A stretch of 64,000 bases of DNA from Pseudomonas sp. SCB32 (GTDB taxonomy: Bacteria > Pseudomonadota > Gammaproteobacteria > Pseudomonadales > Pseudomonadaceae): positions 1 through 64,000 of the forward strand of contig NZ_CP045118.1 of NCBI RefSeq assembly GCF_009189165.1, written 5' to 3'. The first letter of the stretch is position 1, and every line of letters starts with the position of its first letter. The position numbers and the translations under genes were made by a program. Positions 22,253 to 32,662 of this stretch are shown here, one piece after another. The notes below the pieces were generated by a model that had not been told where the DNA came from, did not search any database, and saw only the letters and a program-made list of their open reading frames with translations.

Positions 22253-22340
22253 GCTGAGCAGCATCGAAAAACGGCTGGAAAGCGCGGTAGGGGCGGCTTC
22301 CAGGCGTTTCATGTGTACACATAATAAAGGGATTCACCGC

Positions 22341-23366
22341 ATGAGGAAAACACTACTCGCCCTGCTGCTGCTGGCCGCAGGCGGGGTGGCCCAGGCTGCC
22401 GTGCAGCTCAAGGAAGGCCATCCGGATCGCTACACCGTAGTGAAAGGCGACACCCTCTGGGACATCTCCGGCAAGTTCCTCAGCAAGCCGTGGAAGTGGC
22501 CGGAAATCTGGCACGTGAATCCGCAGATCCAGAACCCGAACCTGATCTATCCAGGTGACGTGCTGACTCTGGTGTACATCGACGGCCAGCCTCGCCTGAT
22601 GCTCAATCGCGGTGAGTCGCGCGGCACCATCAAGTTGTCGCCGCGGGTGCGCAGCACCCCGATCGCCGAAGCGATCCCGACCATTCCGCTGGACAAGATC
22701 AACGCCTTCCTGCTCTCCAACCGCATCGTCGATGACGAGTCCGCGTTCACCAACGCGCCGTACGTGGTTGCAGGCGATGCCGAGCGAGTGGTCAGCGGCG
22801 CCGGTGACCGCGCCTATGCTCGCGGACGGTCGCTGAACGAAGAGAACAGCTACGGCATCTTCCGCCAGGCCAAGGTCTACAGCGATCCCGATACCGGCGA
22901 AGTGCTCGGCATCGACGCCATGGATGTCGGCGGTGCCAACGTCACCGCGAAGGAAGATGACGTCGCCACCCTCCAGCTGACCCGCACCACCCAGGAAGTC
23001 CGTCCGGGCGACCGCCTGTTCCCTACCGAGGAACGCGCAGTCACGTCGGTCTTCATGCCCAGCGAGCCGTCCACACCCGTCCACGGCACCATCATCGACG
23101 TGCCGCGTGGCGTGACCCAGATCGGCAAATACGACGTGGTGACCATCGACAAGGGCTCTCGCGACGGCCTGGCCGAAGGCAACGTGCTGGCGATCTACAA
23201 ACTGGGTGAGACCGTGCGCGACCGCGTGACTGGCGACATGGTGAAGATCCCCAACGAGCGTTCGGGCCTGATGATGGTCTTCCGCACTTACAACCGCCTG
23301 AGCTATGGCCTGGTGCTGACAGCCAGCCGTTCGCTGGAAGTGAACGACAAGGTGCAGAACCCCTGA
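22341..23366 (+). CDS. Exported LysM peptidoglycan-binding protein
   Basis: The 341-residue product has a Sec signal peptide (MRKTLLALLLLAAGGVAQA, cleavage near residue 20) followed at once by a LysM domain (YTVVKGDTLWDIS to PGDVLTL, about 34-83). The remaining 250 residues have no domain I recognise. LysM binds peptidoglycan, so a periplasmic role at the wall is likely. It is equivalent to PA0020, between def and dprA. I chose the ATG at 22341 for its signal peptide and upstream AAAGGGA. A strong terminator follows. Confidence 0.9.
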   Translation: MRKTLLALLLLAAGGVAQAAVQLKEGHPDRYTVVKGDTLWDISGKFLSKPWKWPEIWHVNPQIQNPNLIYPGDVLTLVYIDGQPRLMLNRGESRGTIKLSPRVRSTPIAEAIPTIPLDKINAFLLSNRIVDDESAFTNAPYVVAGDAERVVSGAGDRAYARGRSLNEENSYGIFRQAKVYSDPDTGEVLGIDAMDVGGANVTAKEDDVATLQLTRTTQEVRPGDRLFPTEERAVTSVFMPSEPSTPVHGTIIDVPRGVTQIGKYDVVTIDKGSRDGLAEGNVLAIYKLGETVRDRVTGDMVKIPNERSGLMMVFRTYNRLSYGLVLTASRSLEVNDKVQNP

Positions 23367-23386
23367 GTTCGATCCTGCTCGAACAA

Positions 23387-23412
23387 AACCCCGCTTCGGC
23401 GGGGTTTTTTAT
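23387..23412 (+). terminator. Intrinsic terminator after LysM gene
   Basis: CCCCGC-TTCG-GCGGGG followed by TTTTTT and preceded by AAAA. Confidence 0.92.
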
Positions 23413-23502
23413 GGGCGTGTTTCGGAACGGTCCGACTGCGCTGGCGCGCCCCTGACGGCAAAGTCAGGCGAACGCCTACGTTCGCCGCAAAGGACTGCCG
23501 TC

Positions 23503-24597
23503 ATGCCCGTTGATATTTCTCCCGCCGAATCCGAGGCGCGTCTGCGCCTGCATGCGCTGCCCGAGCTCGGTCCCAGGCGCTTCCGCCGCCTGATCTCGGC
23601 GTTCGGTTCGGCCTCCGCGGCCCTGAGTGCACCGGCCGCCGCCTGGCGCTCGCTGGGCTTGCCGCAGGAGTCCGCGGAGCATCGCCGGGATGCCGGCATT
23701 CGTGAGCAGGCCGCCACCGCGCAGCGTTGGCTGGAGGCGTCTGACCATCATCTGCTGGCGTGGGACGATCCGGTCTACCCGGCACTGCTTGCCGAACTGA
23801 CCGATGCACCGCCGCTGCTCTTCGTGGCGGGTGATGTCACGTTGCTGGAGCGTCCGCAGCTGGCCATGGTGGGCAGCCGCCGGGCCAGCAAGCCGGGCCT
23901 CGACACGGCGCGGGCCTTTGCCCGCAGCCTGGCGGGTGGTGGCTTCGTCATCACCAGCGGCCTGGCGCTGGGCATCGACGGCGCCGCCCACGAGGGCGCG
24001 CTGGAAGCCGCAGGCGGTACCGTGGCGGTGCTCGGTACGGGCTTGGAACATCTCTACCCGCGTCGTCACGTCGGCCTGGCGCAGCGTATCGTCGAGCAGG
24101 GTGGCGCCCTCGTATCGGAGCTGCCCCTGCAGTGCCCGCCCCACGCGGCAAACTTTCCCCGGCGCAATCGCATCATCAGCGGACTCTCGCTGGGCGTGCT
24201 GGTGGTGGAGGCGAGCCCCGCCAGCGGTTCGCTGATCACCGCCCGACTCGCCGCGGAGCAGGGGCGCGAGGTCTACGCGATTCCCGGATCGATCCACCAC
24301 CCCGGCGCGCGTGGCTGCCATGAACTGATTCGCCAGGGCGCGACGCTGGTGGAGAGCGTCGATCACATTCTCGAGGGGCTGCGCGGCTGGACCCAGCAAG
24401 CCGCGCCGGCACTATCGCTGGAGCGTGGGCCGGCGCATCCCCTCCTCGACCTCCTGCGTGCCGCACCGCAGAGCAGCGAGCAACTGGCGCATGGCAGCGG
24501 CATGGATCTGCCCGAAGTCCTGGCAGCGCTGACCGAACTGGAGCTGGACGGACGGGTGGCCTGTGAGGCCGGCGTCTGGGTGCATCGCGCCCCCTGA
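23503..24597 (+). CDS. dprA: DNA-processing protein DprA
   Basis: DprA binds incoming single-stranded DNA and loads RecA during natural transformation. The 364-residue product has an N-terminal helical domain, the Rossmann core with VGSRRASKPGLDTARAFA (near residue 125), TSGLALGIDGAAH and PRRNRIISGLS, and a C-terminal winged helix (about 305-364). AAAGGA lies upstream of the ATG. It is followed after 42 bp by tsaC, the conserved dprA-tsaC arrangement. Confidence 0.97.
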   Translation: MPVDISPAESEARLRLHALPELGPRRFRRLISAFGSASAALSAPAAAWRSLGLPQESAEHRRDAGIREQAATAQRWLEASDHHLLAWDDPVYPALLAELTDAPPLLFVAGDVTLLERPQLAMVGSRRASKPGLDTARAFARSLAGGGFVITSGLALGIDGAAHEGALEAAGGTVAVLGTGLEHLYPRRHVGLAQRIVEQGGALVSELPLQCPPHAANFPRRNRIISGLSLGVLVVEASPASGSLITARLAAEQGREVYAIPGSIHHPGARGCHELIRQGATLVESVDHILEGLRGWTQQAAPALSLERGPAHPLLDLLRAAPQSSEQLAHGSGMDLPEVLAALTELELDGRVACEAGVWVHRAP

Positions 24598-24639
24598 GCA
24601 CGTAAACTGCCGCGCATTAGCGCGTTCGAGGAGTTCCCG

Positions 24640-25197
24640 ATGTACAGCAACTGGCGTACCCAACGCATGGCCCAGGTCGTGCGTGATGGCGGTGTGATCG
24701 CTTATCCGACCGAAGCCGTCTGGGGCCTGGGTTGCGACCCGTGGAACGCCGACGCGGTGTACCGTCTGCTGGCGATCAAGGCGCGCCCGGTGGAAAAGGG
24801 CCTGATCGTGGTGGCCGCCGACATCAGCCAGTTCGACTTCCTGCTGGAAGACCTGCCCGAAGCCTGGCAGGAAAAACTGGCCACCAGTTGGCCCGGCCCG
24901 AACACCTGGCTGGTGCCGCACCAGGATCGCCTGCCCGAGTGGGTGACAGGCCAGCATGAGACCGTCGCCCTGCGCGTCACCGATCATCCGCTGGTGCGCG
25001 AGCTGTGCCGCCACACCGGCCCGCTGATCTCCACCTCGGCCAATCCCGCCGGCCGTCCGGCTGCGCGCACCCGCCTGCGCATCGAACAGTACTTCCATGA
25101 CGAGCTGGACGGTGTGCTGGGCGGCGCTCTGGGCGGCCGCCGTAATCCGAGCCTGATCCGCGACCTGCGTACTGGCGAGACAGTTCGCCCGTCCTGA
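24640..25197 (+). CDS. tsaC: Threonylcarbamoyl-AMP synthase
   Basis: TsaC (YrdC/RimN) makes threonylcarbamoyl-AMP for t6A37 modification of ANN-decoding tRNAs. The 185-residue product is a single YrdC domain with [14 protein letters not shown] near residue 21, [15 protein letters not shown] near 47 and [14 protein letters not shown] near 130. This is the short form lacking the Sua5 C-terminal domain. GAGGAG precedes the ATG. A REP element follows the stop. Confidence 0.97.
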   Translation: MYSNWRTQRMAQVVRDGGVIAYPTEAVWGLGCDPWNADAVYRLLAIKARPVEKGLIVVAADISQFDFLLEDLPEAWQEKLATSWPGPNTWLVPHQDRLPEWVTGQHETVALRVTDHPLVRELCRHTGPLISTSANPAGRPAARTRLRIEQYFHDELDGVLGGALGGRRNPSLIRDLRTGETVRPS

Positions 25198-25200
25198 CCC

Positions 25201-25243
25201 TGTAGGAGCGGCGCCGGGTGGTTCGCGAGCTTGCTCGCGAACG
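25201..25243. repeat. REP-type inverted repeat
   Basis: TGTAGGAGCG is followed by a perfect 10-bp inverted repeat GTTCGCGAGC-TT-GCTCGCGAAC, lying between the convergent tsaC and qor genes. Confidence 0.75.
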
Positions 25244-25255
25244 CTGTTCACCCAG

Positions 25256-26233
25256 TCAGGGCAATAGAATGGTCGACCCGGTAGTGCGCCGCGCCGCCAG
25301 CTCGGTCTGTGCCTTGGCCGCGTCGGCCAGGGCAAAGCGCTGGTTGATCTCCACCTTCACCTTGCCGCTGGTGATCATGCCGAACAGGTCGTCGGCCATG
25401 GCTTGCAGCCGTTCCGGTGTGTTGGCGTAGCCGAACAGCGTCGGGCGGGTGACATAGAGCGAGCCCTTCTGCGACAGGATGCCCAGGTTCACCCCGTCCA
25501 CCGGGCCCGAGGCGTTGCCGAAGCTCACCACCAGGCCGCGCTGGGCCGTGCAGTCCAGTGAGGTCAGCCAGGTGTCCTTGCCCACCGAGTCGTAGACCAC
25601 TGGGCACTTCCGGCCCTCGGTCAGCGCCAGCACGCGCTCCACCACGTTCTCATGGCTGTAGTCGATGGTGGCCCAGGCGCCGTGTGCCTTTGCCAGCTCG
25701 GCCTTGGCGGTGGAGCTGACGGTGCCGATCAGGTGCGCGCCGATGGCCTTGGCCCACTGGCAGGCGATCAGGCCGACACCGCCGGCGGCGGCGTGCCAGA
25801 GGATGGTCTGGCCGGGCTGCACGTTATAGGTCTGGCGCAGCAGGTACTGCACGGTGAGGCCCTTGAGCATCACCGCGGCGGCCTGTTCGAAGGTGATGGC
25901 GTCCGGCAGTTTCACCAGGTTCGCGGCCGGCAGCACGTGCAACTCGCTGTAGGCGCCCAGGGGGCCGGTGGCATAGCCGACACGGTCGCCGACCTTCACA
26001 CTGGTTACCGCGCTGCCGATGGCTTCCACCTCGCCGGCACCTTCGGTGCCGACGCCGGAGGGCAGCGACGGTGCAGGGTAAAGACCGCTGCGGTAGTAGG
26101 TGTCGATGAAGTTCAGGCCGATGGCGCGGTTGCGCACGCGTACCTCGTTGGGGCCGGGTTCGGCGGGGGTGTAATCGACGTATTCGAGGACTTCCGGGCC
26201 GCCCGTCTTGGCGAACTGAACACGCTTGGTCAT
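25256..26233 (-). CDS. qor: NADPH:quinone reductase (QOR, zinc-free MDR family)
   Basis: This cytosolic oxidoreductase reduces quinones with NADPH. The 325-residue product starts MTKRVQFAKTGGPEVLEY and has the MDR GroES-like N-terminal half and a Rossmann half with HAAAGGVGLIACQWAKAIGA (near residue 146). The QOR signature is clear and catalytic zinc ligands are absent. I chose ATG at 26233 because AGGAG lies just upstream; the open frame runs far beyond, through the hemF promoter. It is divergent from hemF, as PA0023-PA0024. Confidence 0.94.
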   Translation of the reverse strand: MTKRVQFAKTGGPEVLEYVDYTPAEPGPNEVRVRNRAIGLNFIDTYYRSGLYPAPSLPSGVGTEGAGEVEAIGSAVTSVKVGDRVGYATGPLGAYSELHVLPAANLVKLPDAITFEQAAAVMLKGLTVQYLLRQTYNVQPGQTILWHAAAGGVGLIACQWAKAIGAHLIGTVSSTAKAELAKAHGAWATIDYSHENVVERVLALTEGRKCPVVYDSVGKDTWLTSLDCTAQRGLVVSFGNASGPVDGVNLGILSQKGSLYVTRPTLFGYANTPERLQAMADDLFGMITSGKVKVEINQRFALADAAKAQTELAARRTTGSTILLP

Positions 26234-26251
26234 GTCGATCTCCTGAAATAA

Positions 26252-27340
<1,089 letters not shown>

Positions 27341-27360
27341 GCCTCAGTCAGCACTCACTT

Positions 27361-27454
27361 GTAGGAGCGGATATTATCCGCGATCCGGCCGACAGGGCGG
27401 TGATCAGGCATTGCACCGCTATCGCGGTGATCGCGGAGAAGCTCCGCTCCTACG
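27361..27454. repeat. REP doublet 1 (hemF-aroE)
   Basis: Outward ends GTAGGAGCGGA and TCCGCTCCTAC enclose about 70 bp containing further GCGATC/GATCGC dyads. The pair forms a long imperfect inverted repeat. Confidence 0.75.
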
Positions 27455-27474
27455 AGAGCCCATCCCCGCACATC

Positions 27475-27534
27475 TGTAGGAGCGGGCCATGCCCGCGATC
27501 GCGCCCATGGGGCGCTCCTACAGGCTTGGCACCG
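27475..27534. repeat. REP doublet 2 (hemF-aroE)
   Basis: TGTAGGAGCGGGCCATGCCC and GGGGCGCTCCTACA form a second inverted pair 20 bp after the first. Together the two occupy most of the 250-bp hemF-aroE gap. Confidence 0.75.
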
Positions 27535-27590
27535 AGGGGGGAAAACGGCAATCTCTCCGCCTTCCCGTTTTTCTCGCCCCAGGATTCCCC

Positions 27591-28412
27591 ATGGACCGCT
27601 ACTGCGTCTTCGGCAACCCCATCGGCCACAGCAAGTCGCCGCAGATCCACCGCCTGTTCGCCGAGCAGACCGGCCAGGCGCTGAGCTATGACGCGCGGCT
27701 GGCGCCGCTGGAAGATTTCGCCGGGAATGCCCGCGAATTCTTCGTCGAAGGCCTGGGTGGCAACGTCACCGTACCGTTCAAGGAAGACGCCTATCGCCTG
27801 GCCACCGAGCTGAGCGAACGCGCGCGCCGGGCCGGGGCGGTGAACACCCTCAAGAAGCTCGCCGATGGCGGTCTGCTGGGCGACAACACCGACGGCGCCG
27901 GCCTGACTCGCGACCTGACGGTGAACCACGGTGTTGCCCTGCGTGGCGCGCGCATTCTGGTGCTGGGTGCCGGTGGCGCGGTACGCGGCATTCTCGAACC
28001 CTTCCTCGGGCAGCAGCCGGCCTGCATCGTCATTGCCAACCGCACGGCGTCCAAGGCCGAGCAGCTGGCAGCGGAATTCAAGGACCTGGGCCCGGTGAGC
28101 GGCGGTGGTTTCGATCTGCGCGCCGAGCCTTTCGACCTGATCGTCAACGGCACCTCGGCCTCCCTGGCCGGCGAGCTGCCGCCCATCGACCCGGCGCTGA
28201 TCAAGCCGGGCCACACCGTTTGCTACGACATGATGTACGGCAAGGACGTGACCGCCTTCAACCGCTGGGCCGCCGAGCACGGTTCGGCGCGCTGCATCGA
28301 CGGGCTGGGCATGCTGGTGGAGCAGGCGGCGGAGGCCTTCCTGCTGTGGCGCGGCGTGCGGCCGGATTCGGCACCGGTGCTGGAAGAATTGCGGCGGCAG
28401 CTCAAGGGCTGA
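27591..28412 (+). CDS. aroE: Shikimate 5-dehydrogenase
   Basis: AroE reduces 3-dehydroshikimate with NADPH in aromatic amino acid synthesis. The 273-residue product has the substrate motif [13 protein letters not shown] (8-20), [10 protein letters not shown] with the catalytic Lys, DNTDGAGL (near 102), the NADPH loop GAGGAVRGI (near 127) and [14 protein letters not shown] at 27591 gives the family length. It sits after two REP elements and ends near a degenerate REP before the convergent sulP. Confidence 0.97.
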   Translation: MDRYCVFGNPIGHSKSPQIHRLFAEQTGQALSYDARLAPLEDFAGNAREFFVEGLGGNVTVPFKEDAYRLATELSERARRAGAVNTLKKLADGGLLGDNTDGAGLTRDLTVNHGVALRGARILVLGAGGAVRGILEPFLGQQPACIVIANRTASKAEQLAAEFKDLGPVSGGGFDLRAEPFDLIVNGTSASLAGELPPIDPALIKPGHTVCYDMMYGKDVTAFNRWAAEHGSARCIDGLGMLVEQAAEAFLLWRGVRPDSAPVLEELRRQLKG

Positions 28413-28414
28413 TC

Positions 28415-28468
28415 ACCGCTCCTACAGGGAGTTCCGCAGGCTATCGGTACGTGGGCGCTCCTACGATG
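28415..28468. repeat. Degenerate REP element
   Basis: CCGCTCCTACAGGG and GGGCGCTCCTACGAT are two same-direction REP ends in the aroE-sulP gap. The inverted partner is decayed. Confidence 0.5.
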
Positions 28469-28472
28469 GCAT

Positions 28473-30062
28473 TCACCTGCGTCTCTGAAGCGAGGCAGGC
28501 GGCCACTCCTCCACCTGCAACACCCCACACGTCCCCATCTGCTTTTCCAGCTCCGCCCGCACCCGTGGCCGCGCATTGCGCAGCACCAGGCTGCGGCCTT
28601 CGCTGGCGAGGCGGCGGGCTTCCTGCTGGAGCATCTGCGCGCCGGCGAAATCGATGAAGTTCACGTGGTGGGCGTCCAGCACCAGGCGCTCGCCACGGCT
28701 GCGCTGCATCAGTTTCTGCAGGTAGTCGCAGGCGCCGAAGAAGATCGAGCCCTCTATGCGCAGCACTTCCTCATCCTCCCTCTCCCACTGCTGCACACGC
28801 GGTTGCGAGGTGCGCTTGAGGTAGAAGAACAGCGACGCCAGGACGCCGGCGTAGATGGCGTTCTGCAGCGGCAGCAGCAAGGTCGCCGCGAGGGTCAGCA
28901 GCATGACCAGGGACTCGGCGCGGCTGCCTTTCCACAGCGCGCGCAGGGCCGGGCGGTCGACCAGGTTCCAGCAGATCAGCAGAATGCCGGCGGCCATGGC
29001 CGGCAGCGGGATATGGGTGATCAACCCGGCCCCGGCCATCGCCAGCAGTGCCACCCACAGCGCCGAGAACACCCCGGCCAGTGGCGTGCGCGCACCGGCG
29101 TCCTGGTTCAGCCCCGAGCGGGTGAAGGAGCCGGCGGACAACGTGCCGGACAGCCACGGCCCGATCAGGTTGGACAGCCCCTGGGCGCGCACCTCCTGGT
29201 TGGCGTCCAGCGGCTGGTGCGAGCGCGCCGCCAGTGCACGGGCAATGGACAGGCTGGTGACCAGCCCGAGCATGCCGCACGCTACTGCAGCGGGCAGCAG
29301 TTGGGCGATGGCGGACAGATCGAACGACAACGGGCTGGGCGGTGGCAGTGCGCTGCGGAAGGCCGCCACCTTGGCGACATCCGCGAAGGTCATCGGCATC
29401 ACCCAGACCAGCGCGCTGGCGCCGATCAAGCCGATCAGCAAGGCCGGTCCGTGTCGCCAAAGGCGCTTCACGATCAGGCTCAGCGCCAGGCTGAACAGCC
29501 CCACCAGCAATGAAGGCCCATGGAACTGTGGCAGCTTCCACCACAGCGCGGCGGCGCTGGTCAGCGCCGTGCCCTGCCCGCCCGCGCTGATGCCCAGCAG
29601 ATAAGGCAACTGGCCGATCACGATCACCAGCGCGGCGCCGCAGGTGAAGCCGAGCAGCACCGAGTGCGAGACGAAATTCACCAGCACGCCGAAGCGCAGC
29701 ATCCCCAGCAGCCACTGGAACAGCCCGGCGAGGAAAGTCAGCAGCAGCGCGTACTGGATGAACTGCGCACTGCCCGGCGTGGCCAGCGGGGCTATGGCAG
29801 TGAACAGCACCACCGAGATCGCCGCCGTCGGCCCGCCGACCATGTGCCTGGACGATCCCCACAGGCAGGCGATCAGCACCGGCAGCATCGCCGCGTACAG
29901 CCCGTACTCCGCCGGCAGCCCGGCGATCAGCGCGTAGGCCATGCTCTGCGGCAGGGCGAGCACCGCGCCGGAGAGACCGACGCCCAGATCGAGCCGCAGG
30001 TCGCGCCCCGTGACCTGGGGCAGCCAGGCGAAAAACGGCAGCAGGCGGGTCAGACGTTCCAT
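28473..30062 (-). CDS. SulP-family anion permease with STAS domain
   Basis: SulP proteins move sulfate or other anions across the inner membrane. The 529-residue product has about 10-12 hydrophobic segments, starting with the conserved ALPQSMAYALIAGLPAEYGLYAA stretch (about 36-58), and a C-terminal STAS domain (about 420-520). It is the last gene of the betC operon, 7 bp after the choline-binding protein, so it may import choline-O-sulfate or handle the sulfate released by BetC. The exact substrate is inferred from context. Confidence 0.88.
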   Translation of the reverse strand: MERLTRLLPFFAWLPQVTGRDLRLDLGVGLSGAVLALPQSMAYALIAGLPAEYGLYAAMLPVLIACLWGSSRHMVGGPTAAISVVLFTAIAPLATPGSAQFIQYALLLTFLAGLFQWLLGMLRFGVLVNFVSHSVLLGFTCGAALVIVIGQLPYLLGISAGGQGTALTSAAALWWKLPQFHGPSLLVGLFSLALSLIVKRLWRHGPALLIGLIGASALVWVMPMTFADVAKVAAFRSALPPPSPLSFDLSAIAQLLPAAVACGMLGLVTSLSIARALAARSHQPLDANQEVRAQGLSNLIGPWLSGTLSAGSFTRSGLNQDAGARTPLAGVFSALWVALLAMAGAGLITHIPLPAMAAGILLICWNLVDRPALRALWKGSRAESLVMLLTLAATLLLPLQNAIYAGVLASLFFYLKRTSQPRVQQWEREDEEVLRIEGSIFFGACDYLQKLMQRSRGERLVLDAHHVNFIDFAGAQMLQQEARRLASEGRSLVLRNARPRVRAELEKQMGTCGVLQVEEWPPASLQRRR

Positions 30063-30069
30063 CGAAGGC

Positions 30070-30993
30070 CTACAGCCTGGCCTTCACGGCCGCCAGGGCG
30101 TCGCCGCCGTCGCGGGTCTTCACCCCGGCCAGCCACTGGTCGAGGCGCTGCGGATTGGCCTTGATCCAGGCCTTCACCGCGTCCGGGTTCTTCACGCTCT
30201 TCTCCAGCACCTCGGCCATGATGGCGTTCTCCATCGGCAGGTCGAAGGACAGGTTCGCCAGCAGCTTGCCGCTGTTCGGGCACTGCTCGGTGTAGCCGTT
30301 GCGGGTCACGGTGAACACGCTGCCGGTACTGCCGAAGTACTTCTCGCCGCCACTGAGGTACTTCATATCGTACTTCACGTTCATCGGGTGCGGCGTCCAG
30401 CCGAGGAACACCACCCAGCGCTCGCGCTTCACCGCGCGGCCGACCTCGGCGAGCATCGCCTGCTCGCTGGACTCCACCAGTTTCCAGCCGCCCAGGCCGA
30501 ACTCGTCGCCGGTGATCATCTTCTGGATCGACAGGTTGGCCGGCGCGCCGGAGCCGATGCCGTAGACCTTCCTGTTGAACTGGTCGGCGTGCTTGTCGAG
30601 GTCGGCGAAGGTCTTCACTCCGGCGTTCCACACGTAGACGGGCACGGCCAGGGTGAACTCGGTGCCCTGCAGGTTCTTCGCCAGCTGGGTGACCTGCTTG
30701 CTGGCGATGAACTGGTCATGGAAGCCCTGCTGCGCCGGCATCCAGTTGCCGAGGAAGGCGTCCACCTGGCCGTCGCGCAGGCCGCCGTAGGTGATGGGCA
30801 CCGAGAGGGTGTCGACCTTCACGGTGTAGCCCAGGCCTTCGAGCAGGAAGGCGGCCACGCCGTTGGTCACGGCGATGTCGGTCCAGCCCGGGTCGGCCAG
30901 CTTCACCGTACTGCAGGCTTCATCTTCGGCCCGGGCCAGCGGGCCGCCCAGCGCGAGTGCGCCGGCCAGCAACAATGCGGATACCTTCTTCAT
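30070..30993 (-). CDS. Choline/betaine ABC transporter periplasmic binding protein (ChoX-like)
   Basis: The 307-residue protein has a signal peptide (MKKVSALLLAGALALGGPLARA) and matches the glycine betaine/choline substrate-binding fold (OpuAC/ChoX): DPGWTDIAVTNGVAAFLLEGLGY near residue 35 and GNWMPAQQGF near 82, where aromatic residues cage the quaternary ammonium. No permease or ATPase gene is adjacent, so it must share a transporter encoded elsewhere. It lies 33 bp after betC and 7 bp before sulP, suggesting capture of choline or choline-O-sulfate. Confidence 0.88.
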   Translation of the reverse strand: MKKVSALLLAGALALGGPLARAEDEACSTVKLADPGWTDIAVTNGVAAFLLEGLGYTVKVDTLSVPITYGGLRDGQVDAFLGNWMPAQQGFHDQFIASKQVTQLAKNLQGTEFTLAVPVYVWNAGVKTFADLDKHADQFNRKVYGIGSGAPANLSIQKMITGDEFGLGGWKLVESSEQAMLAEVGRAVKRERWVVFLGWTPHPMNVKYDMKYLSGGEKYFGSTGSVFTVTRNGYTEQCPNSGKLLANLSFDLPMENAIMAEVLEKSVKNPDAVKAWIKANPQRLDQWLAGVKTRDGGDALAAVKARL

Positions 30994-31026
30994 GCTCCCA
31001 TCCCCTTCGGCTAGTTGTGGTTGTCG

Positions 31027-32535
31027 TTACGGTTGCGGATAGCGGGCGCGACGCTCCAGATCATCGAGGTCGATGTGGTTGCGCATGTATTGCTGGCTGG
31101 CGTCGACCATCGGCTGGTGGTCCCAGCTTTTCAGGCTGCCGTGGGTCAGCGCGTCGGCCACCAGGCGGCGGCGGCGCTGGCTGGCGAGTACCCGTTCGGT
31201 GATCGCGGGGACATCCCAGCGCGCCCTGGCTTCGTCCAGCAGATTGCCGACCAGCCCGGCGTGGACCGGCGAGTCTGCGAGGTTTTCCAGTTCGCGCGGG
31301 TCGTTGGCCAGGTCGAAGAGCAGGCAGGGGTCCTGCGCGGAGTAGATGAACTTGAAGTCGCCACGGCGGATCATCATCAGTGGGCTGACGGTGCCTTCGG
31401 CGGTGTATTCGCCGATCACCTCGTCGTGGCCGCCGCTTCCTTGCAGATGCGGCAGCAGCGAGCGGCCATCCAGGTGCAGGCCCGGTTCCACGGCGCCACC
31501 GGCCAGTTCAACCAGGGTCGGCAGCAGGTCCACGGTGGAGACCGACTGGCTGACCCGGCGCGCGGCAAAGCGCTGGGGCGCGTGCACCAGCAGCGGCACG
31601 CGGGCGGCCATCTCGAACCAGTGCATCTTGTACCAGAGGCCACGCTCGCCAAGCATGTCGCCATGGTCGCCGGAGAAGACGATCAGGGTGTCTTCACTGA
31701 GGCCGCAATCCTCCAGGGTGCGCAGCAGCGCGCCGACCTGCGCGTCGACGTAGCTGCAGGCGCCGAAGTAGGCGCGGCGGGCGGCGCGGACCTTCTCCTC
31801 GGGCATCTCCTGGCCCCACAGGTCGATCACCTTCAGCAGCCGCTGCGAGTGCGGGTCCTGCTCGTCCTGGGCGATCTGTACCGAGGGCAGCGGGATGTCC
31901 TCGTCGCGGTACAGGTCCCAGTACTCGCACGGGATGGTGTAGGGGTCGTGCGGATGGGTCATGGACACGGTGAGGCAGAACGGCTGCCCGGTGTGTTCGC
32001 GCACGTGGTCGTAGAGGTACTGGCGCGCCTTGAACACCACCTCCTCGTCGAAGTCCAGCTGGTTGGTGCGCACGCAGGGGCCGGCCTGCAGCACCGAGGA
32101 CATGTTGTGGTACCAGCTCGGGCGCACGTCCGGCTCGTCCCAGTTCACCGCCCAGCCGTAGTCGGCGGGGTAGATGTCGCTGGTCAGGCGCTCCTCGTAG
32201 CCGTGAAGCTGGTCCGGGCCGCAGAAGTGCATCTTGCCCGACAGCGCGGTGCGGTAGCCCAGGCGGCGCAGGTAGTGCGCGTAGGTCGGTATGTCGGCGG
32301 CGAAATCGGCGGCGTTGTCCCAGGCGCCGATCTTCGTCGGCAGCTGGCCGCTCACCAGGGTGAAGCGCGAGGGCGCGCAGAGCGGGCTGTTGCAGTAGGC
32401 CGAGTCGAACACCACGCCTTCGCTGGCGAGGCGCGACAGGTTGGGCAGCTTGATCGGCGACTGGGCGTCGTAGAACGGCAGCAGCGGCGCGGCCATCTGG
32501 TCGGCCATGATGAAGAGGATGTTCGGACGCTTCAT
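31027..32535 (-). CDS. betC: Choline-sulfatase
   Basis: BetC hydrolyses choline-O-sulfate to choline and sulfate, feeding glycine betaine synthesis and sulfur supply. The 502-residue product is a type I sulfatase with the formylglycine signature CAPSR near residue 54 (Cys to be converted by a sulfatase-maturating enzyme), N-terminal metal ligands in NILFIMADQ and a later FSGDHGDMLGERGLWYK block. It has no signal peptide, consistent with cytoplasmic action. It is first in the betC-choX-like-sulP operon and divergent from a LysR regulator. Confidence 0.95.
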   Translation of the reverse strand: MKRPNILFIMADQMAAPLLPFYDAQSPIKLPNLSRLASEGVVFDSAYCNSPLCAPSRFTLVSGQLPTKIGAWDNAADFAADIPTYAHYLRRLGYRTALSGKMHFCGPDQLHGYEERLTSDIYPADYGWAVNWDEPDVRPSWYHNMSSVLQAGPCVRTNQLDFDEEVVFKARQYLYDHVREHTGQPFCLTVSMTHPHDPYTIPCEYWDLYRDEDIPLPSVQIAQDEQDPHSQRLLKVIDLWGQEMPEEKVRAARRAYFGACSYVDAQVGALLRTLEDCGLSEDTLIVFSGDHGDMLGERGLWYKMHWFEMAARVPLLVHAPQRFAARRVSQSVSTVDLLPTLVELAGGAVEPGLHLDGRSLLPHLQGSGGHDEVIGEYTAEGTVSPLMMIRRGDFKFIYSAQDPCLLFDLANDPRELENLADSPVHAGLVGNLLDEARARWDVPAITERVLASQRRRRLVADALTHGSLKSWDHQPMVDASQQYMRNHIDLDDLERRARYPQP

Positions 32536-32662
32536 GGCGTGGGCTTATCCTGTTGGCGCTGTTATGGAATAGTGTTGTGACGAGTCTCTTCCTGGCTGGA
32601 AATGGGGTAAAGCGCATGCCGGAACATGCTTCGGATAACGCTGGCTTATGTGAGAGATCGAC